A DNA stretch of 64,000 nt from Blastocatellia bacterium. Its GTDB lineage: Bacteria; Acidobacteriota; Blastocatellia; UBA7656. This document shows, piece after piece, positions 60,274 to 64,000 of this stretch. Both the position numbers and the translations under genes were made by a program. A model generated the notes under the pieces. It was not told the origin of the DNA and did not search any database. It was given only the letters and a program-made list of their open reading frames with translations. Positions within the stretch are counted from its first letter, which is position 1. Each line of letters begins with the position of its first letter. The stretch is from positions 62,001 through 126,000 of the forward strand of contig DATENM010000061.1 of assembly GCA_035275065.1 (NCBI GenBank), given 5' to 3'.

Positions 60274-61506
60274 ATGAAACCGATACGCATCCGTCCCGGT
60301 TACATTCCTTACACGCTGGCGGCCGCGGTGCTGCTGACGGTCGGCTCGGCGCTCGCCAAGGCCGGTTATGACCGCGCCGCGATCATCTGTCTGATGGGGC
60401 TGTTGCCCTTGATTGTGGCAGCGGCGCTTGACCGCATCGAGTTTGATGGCCGACGCCTCATCCATCGCGGGCCGCTCGCTTTCCTGCTCGCCCGCCTCTT
60501 CCGCATGGGTCGCGAGCTGAGCGTGTCAGAGGTCGAAACCATCACGACCGAGGCGACGACGTTTAACGTCTCGTTGGGCGATTCACGCATGAGCTATCGC
60601 ACACGCATCAGCGGCCCCGGCATCGAAATTCTGGTGCGCTCGCACCGCGCCAGCTACGTGCCGTTCGTCAAGCAACTCTTCCGCGCCGCCGGGTCGCACA
60701 AGCTCGACCCGCGCTCCTTCGAGCTCTTCGAATACCTCGAAAGTCAGGCGACGATGAAAGGCTCGCCGGTCTTGAAGGACGAGATCAAAGCCATGCCGAT
60801 GCCGCGTGTGCGCCGCATCGCCAACGCCTTGAAACTGGCGGGCCGCCTGTCGCAAGCATCAAGTTATTTTCGCGTCGCTTACGAGAAAGAGCCGCGCAAC
60901 CCGGAGCTGCTCTACGAGATGTCGCGTTTCTTCCGTAGCTCGGCGCACACCGAAGACCTCAAGCTGATGCAGCGCTCGGACGCCTGCCTGCGACTGGCGG
61001 CGCGATTGGCGGGCTCGCAAGCCGGCCTGCTCGAGCGCATCGGCGAAGCCTTCTTCGAGCGATTGGATTACAAGCGCGCCACCGACTGTTTCCGCCGCGC
61101 TCTCGATTTAGACCCGGCGCGCTTTCGCGCCAACATCGGGCTGGCAGAGATCGCCTTGCGCGATGGCAAGCTGGCGCACGTCGCGCACTTCTACCATGCG
61201 GCGGCGGCCAGCGGCGACGCGGCGATTGCCCGGCTGGCGCGGCGCGAAGCCGGGTATTATGAGCGGCTGATGGGTGATGATGATTTTCTCGAAGCCGAGC
61301 TGCGCCGCATACGCGTCTCGAACCAGTTGCGCTGGGCGCGCAGATTGGCGGCGCTGGTCTTCTTTCTGGCGTGGTTGGCGGCAGGCGTCGCCGGGCGCTT
61401 CTACACCTTCATCGAAGCCTTCGGCTGGGCCGTGATGGCGACTTCAGGATTGCTGTGGTGCGCCGTTTCGATATCGCTGCGCTGGTTCCGCCGCCGCCCC
61501 GCGTAA
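60274..61506 (+). CDS. Membrane protein with central TPR-like repeats
   Basis: Two hydrophobic helices at the N-terminus (IPYTLAAAVLLTVGSALA, AAIICLMGLLPLIVAAAL), then a PH-like beta region (IEFDGRRLIHRGPLAF, SVSEVETITTE), TPR-like helices (LLYEMSRFF, YKRATDCFRRALDLDPARFRANIGLAEIAL), and two more membrane helices at the C-terminus. I do not recognise a named family. The ATG at 60274 is chosen because upstream codons lie in CCTTTTGCC-type repeat sequence. The C-terminal gene at 61510 converges 3 bp away. Confidence 0.75.
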   Translation: MKPIRIRPGYIPYTLAAAVLLTVGSALAKAGYDRAAIICLMGLLPLIVAAALDRIEFDGRRLIHRGPLAFLLARLFRMGRELSVSEVETITTEATTFNVSLGDSRMSYRTRISGPGIEILVRSHRASYVPFVKQLFRAAGSHKLDPRSFELFEYLESQATMKGSPVLKDEIKAMPMPRVRRIANALKLAGRLSQASSYFRVAYEKEPRNPELLYEMSRFFRSSAHTEDLKLMQRSDACLRLAARLAGSQAGLLERIGEAFFERLDYKRATDCFRRALDLDPARFRANIGLAEIALRDGKLAHVAHFYHAAAASGDAAIARLARREAGYYERLMGDDDFLEAELRRIRVSNQLRWARRLAALVFFLAWLAAGVAGRFYTFIEAFGWAVMATSGLLWCAVSISLRWFRRRPA

Positions 61507-61509
61507 AGG

Positions 61510-62121
61510 TCAGGCGATATTATCGGCGCTCGCTGCGCGCCGCCCGCTCTTGCGAATGGTAAACTCGATGGTGACGTTGTTGCCGATGCCGTTGGGCAAA
61601 AACGAGTACTCCAGTGTCAGCAGCGAACCGCCCACCCGCCAGCCGGCCTGCTGAATCTTCCCCGCCGCGCGGTCTACCTTGACCGGCTCGCCAAAGGCGG
61701 CAGTGACTTTGTCAACAATCGTCTCAAAGGATTGGCTGCGGCTTGTCAGGCTCGTCGTGCAGCTCATCTCGATCAATCGCTCGGGCCGCCGCGTCGGCGC
61801 ATCCAGTGTGTCGAAACGGAAAGAGGCGCTCCAGCCACCGGCTTCCGGCAGCTCGACGTTGAGCAAGAAGGCTTCGTCGGTGGTCACATAAATTAGCGTA
61901 TCCTGCTCGACGTTTTTCGGCAGCGCCGCCTGGACTTCGCTGTAAGTCATGCCGATCTTGAAGCGCTTGATTAACTCGACGCCGTCGCTTGCCTCACGCT
62001 TATCGGCAGAGCCGGAGGGATTATTTTTCAGGTCGTCGTCCGGCTGGCCAAAAGCCGGAGCCGCTGCCATGAGCATCCACGCCGCGACAATCGCTGCGGC
62101 CAATTGCTTCGCTTTGCGCAT
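61510..62121 (-). CDS. Secreted protein of unknown function
   Basis: A signal peptide (AKQLAAAIVAAWMLMAAAPAFGQ) is followed by a mature part of about 180 residues with a segment GVELIKRFKIGMTYSEVQAALP. That segment resembles the recurring motif of BamE/SmpA-like small proteins (a helix with GMTxxEV). The rest is predicted beta. No other feature is recognised. The ATG at 62121 follows GTGGGAGTG. The stop is 3 bp from the convergent gene at 60274. Confidence 0.75.
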   Translation of the reverse strand: MRKAKQLAAAIVAAWMLMAAAPAFGQPDDDLKNNPSGSADKREASDGVELIKRFKIGMTYSEVQAALPKNVEQDTLIYVTTDEAFLLNVELPEAGGWSASFRFDTLDAPTRRPERLIEMSCTTSLTSRSQSFETIVDKVTAAFGEPVKVDRAAGKIQQAGWRVGGSLLTLEYSFLPNGIGNNVTIEFTIRKSGRRAASADNIA

Positions 62122-62298
62122 CACTCCCACCTTCAACTTCCTGTAGCGACACCGACAGACGCTCAAAGCGCGACGGCTCGCACCGACTGAAACTTTTTCA
62201 ATTTTAGGGGACGACTGTAGGGGCAGCCGCGCGTACTATACCACCAATGCAGGGCTTGGGGAAGTTGTAATTCTGTTGCGTGGCCGGGGCTCGGTTTT

Positions 62299-63348
62299 TT
62301 ATGACGCGGCGCGGCGCGATTCGATCAGCGCCCGCAGTTCCGTAGGCGTGTAGATGCCTGGGCGCTCGCCCGCAGCGAACATGCGATGGGCGAGTTCGAG
62401 CAGCGCTGAATTATACGGCGTTGCCAATTGATGCTTGCGCCCCAGGTCAACGATCACACCGTTCAGGTGCTCGGCCTCGCTCGTGCGACGGCCAAGCATC
62501 AGGTCTTGCCACATCGAAGGGTAGGTGCGCTCGGCCTCAGGCAGGTCGAGCAAGACGGCGGCGTCCGGCGGCGGCGCTTTGGCCTTTTCGTGCAACTCAC
62601 GAATGCGGATTAATGAAGGCTCGCCGGGCGGCGGCTCGACGGCGATGCCCGCGGCTTTCAGCACCCGCAAGCCCTCTTCGCGCACGTCGCCTAGCAAGTG
62701 GCGCATCTCGTCGTCCGCCGCGCCCTGCTCGACATAATAGCCGGTGATGGCATAGGTGGCGTTGTTGAGGTTGATGACGAACTTGCCCCACTTCATAGCC
62801 ATCGTGAAAGGCGACGCCAGGGCGGCAAACCCTGCGCGCTCGAAGTCATTGCTGATTCGCCCGGCGCGCTCGTCCACGCCATCGGGATAGCGGCCAATCG
62901 CAATCGAGCGCCCGCGCGTTAGCGCGATGCGCTCAGGAGTCATCTGCGTGGCGCTGAAGAAGACCAGCCCGGCATACACATTCGTGAAGCGGCGGGCAAT
63001 GGCCGCTTCGTTGGTCACGCCGTTTTGCAAAGAGATGACCGGCGTCGCCTGCGTGTAGACGGCGGCCAGATCTTCGACCGCCGCTTCGGTGGCCTGTGAC
63101 TTGACTGTAATGACGATCACATCCCCGTCCGTGGGCGGCAGGTCGCGGGCAGCCGTGACGGCCTCGACCGGCTGAGTGAATTCTTCGCTGCCGCGCAGAA
63201 ACGTGACGCCGTGGCGCAAGGCTTCGGCCTGCGCGGCACGCGCCACGCAGGCAACGCGCAAGCCTGCGCGCCTGAGCAGCCCGGCGAGCGCGCCGCCGAT
63301 TGCGCCAGCGCCGTAGACGATATAACGTTCCGGCTTCCCTTCGCTCAT
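62299..63348 (-). CDS. Ketopantoate reductase-like (2-dehydropantoate 2-reductase family)
   Basis: An NADP-dependent reductase of the PanE/ApbA family, which reduces 2-dehydropantoate to pantoate in coenzyme A synthesis. The Rossmann motif YGAGAIGGALAGLL, ITVKSQAT, SLQNGVTNE and KFVINLNNATYAITG are present. RRTSEAEHLNGVIVDLG, with the catalytic-domain Glu and Asn, closes the domain. Family members of this type often act on other 2-keto acids, so the exact substrate is uncertain. The ATG at 63348 gives 349 residues; the frame is open further upstream but without similarity. Confidence 0.85.
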   Translation of the reverse strand: MSEGKPERYIVYGAGAIGGALAGLLRRAGLRVACVARAAQAEALRHGVTFLRGSEEFTQPVEAVTAARDLPPTDGDVIVITVKSQATEAAVEDLAAVYTQATPVISLQNGVTNEAAIARRFTNVYAGLVFFSATQMTPERIALTRGRSIAIGRYPDGVDERAGRISNDFERAGFAALASPFTMAMKWGKFVINLNNATYAITGYYVEQGAADDEMRHLLGDVREEGLRVLKAAGIAVEPPPGEPSLIRIRELHEKAKAPPPDAAVLLDLPEAERTYPSMWQDLMLGRRTSEAEHLNGVIVDLGRKHQLATPYNSALLELAHRMFAAGERPGIYTPTELRALIESRRAAS

Positions 63349-63425
63349 CTCGTCAGATAATATCGCACTTCGCGCGCCGCGACTCAAAGCGACCAGCGGC
63401 CAGATTTGCCGCAAAGGCACAAATT

Positions 63426-63461
63426 CACAAAGAAACACGAAGCCCCCGGTGTTTCTTTGTG
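63426..63461. terminator. 13-bp hairpin between divergent genes
   Basis: CACAAAGAAACAC pairs with GTGTTTCTTTGTG around a 10-nt C-rich loop. It belongs to the window's series of palindromes. As the flanking genes diverge, a terminator role is unlikely; a repeat is more probable. Confidence 0.4.
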
Positions 63462-63525
63462 TCCTGGTGCCCTGGTGGCTGATCCTATCGTCATCCTCTT
63501 TCTCGAAGGAGCAAGCGCCGCCATA

Positions 63526-64000
63526 ATGATTATCGAAAGAGCGACCGAGCAGCGCACACAGCTTTATTACGACCTTTACGTGCCCGATGACAACGCGCCG
63601 GAGCCGAGGCCGCTGGTCATCGCGTTGCACGGTTACGAAGGCAACAAGGAATCGATGATGGCGCTGATGCGCAAGGTCAACGACCACGATTTCATCATCG
63701 CTTCGGTGCAGGGGCCGAACGGCTTTTTCGTGCGCAGCGCCGAAGAGCGCCAGCCAAAGATCGGCTTCGGCTGGATGATGCAGTTCAAAGCCGAAGAGAC
63801 CATCCGCCTGCACCACCAGACTTTGCTTTCGGTGATTGAAACCGCCGCCACCGATTACCCGGTCAACCGCCGGGCGATCTTCCTGGTCGCCTTCTCGCAG
63901 TCGGTGTCGTTGAATTACCGCTTCGCCTTCACGCACCCGAATTTGATTCGCGGCGTCATCAGCGTCTGCGGCGGCATCCCCGGCGACTGGGACTCAGACA
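63526..64000 (+). CDS. Alpha/beta hydrolase, phospholipase/carboxylesterase-like (partial)
   Basis: The 5' part of a serine hydrolase, cut by the window end after about 158 residues. It shows PLVIALHGYEGNKESM (oxyanion loop) and the nucleophile elbow FLVAFSQSVSLNYRFA, with Ser in FSQS, a variant of GFSQG. It resembles carboxylesterases of the phospholipase family. The remaining Asp and His lie beyond the window. The ATG at 63526 follows a GAAGGAG that is rather far upstream (16 bases). Confidence 0.75.
   Translation, partial: MIIERATEQRTQLYYDLYVPDDNAPEPRPLVIALHGYEGNKESMMALMRKVNDHDFIIASVQGPNGFFVRSAEERQPKIGFGWMMQFKAEETIRLHHQTLLSVIETAATDYPVNRRAIFLVAFSQSVSLNYRFAFTHPNLIRGVISVCGGIPGDWDSD

Overview
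The window is GC-rich bacterial chromosome, most likely from Acidobacteriota, class Blastocatellia or a relative. This is inferred from the gene families: a Ser/Thr kinase fused to WD40 repeats, several secreted peptidases (S41, S8, M64 and a fungalysin-like zincin), a DUF1080 protein, a DUF4097 protein, kelch and BNR propeller proteins, and UbiE/MenG. No rRNA or tRNA gene and no transposase was recognised.

Positions 3.1-15.6 kb form a CRISPR island. A minus-strand operon runs cas6 - cas10 (csm1) - csm2 - csm3 - csm4, followed 4 bp later by a PD-(D/E)XK-like nuclease candidate. I find no csm5, csm6, cas1 or cas2. To the right lie two CRISPR arrays with related 37-bp repeats (9 and 34 copies), separated by a small two-gene cassette with an attC-like sequence beside it. 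The repeat reads with the 5' handle ATTGAAAC on the minus strand, so the arrays are transcribed leftwards from an AT-rich leader near 13.9-14.25 kb, towards the cas genes. At least five spacers carry a Shine-Dalgarno sequence plus ATG in the orientation that makes the crRNA antisense to mRNA, as expected for RNA-targeting type III immunity. A 50-bp identical direct repeat, the 3' end of a secreted metalloprotease gene, occurs at both edges of the island.

The rest is ordinary chromosome: signalling (truncated histidine kinase; HD-GYP/GAF/GGDEF protein; GAF/PAS/GGDEF/EAL protein with two PilZ domains), metabolism (sucC, aminotransferase, M20 carbamoylase-like hydrolase, amidohydrolase, two SDRs, ketopantoate reductase-like protein, ubiE), recG, a Clp-like AAA+ ATPase and secreted or membrane proteins. 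At 55.9-56.6 kb a glutaredoxin-like protein disulfide oxidoreductase has an in-frame TGA exactly where the first active-site cysteine of its second CPYC motif should be, followed by a plausible bacterial SECIS hairpin. It is a candidate selenoprotein.

Many intergenic regions hold palindromic elements made of short direct repeats in one arm mirrored in the other. Two share a conserved core, two others share 26-bp arms with an 8-nt loop, and one lies in frame inside the activation loop of the kinase gene at the left end.
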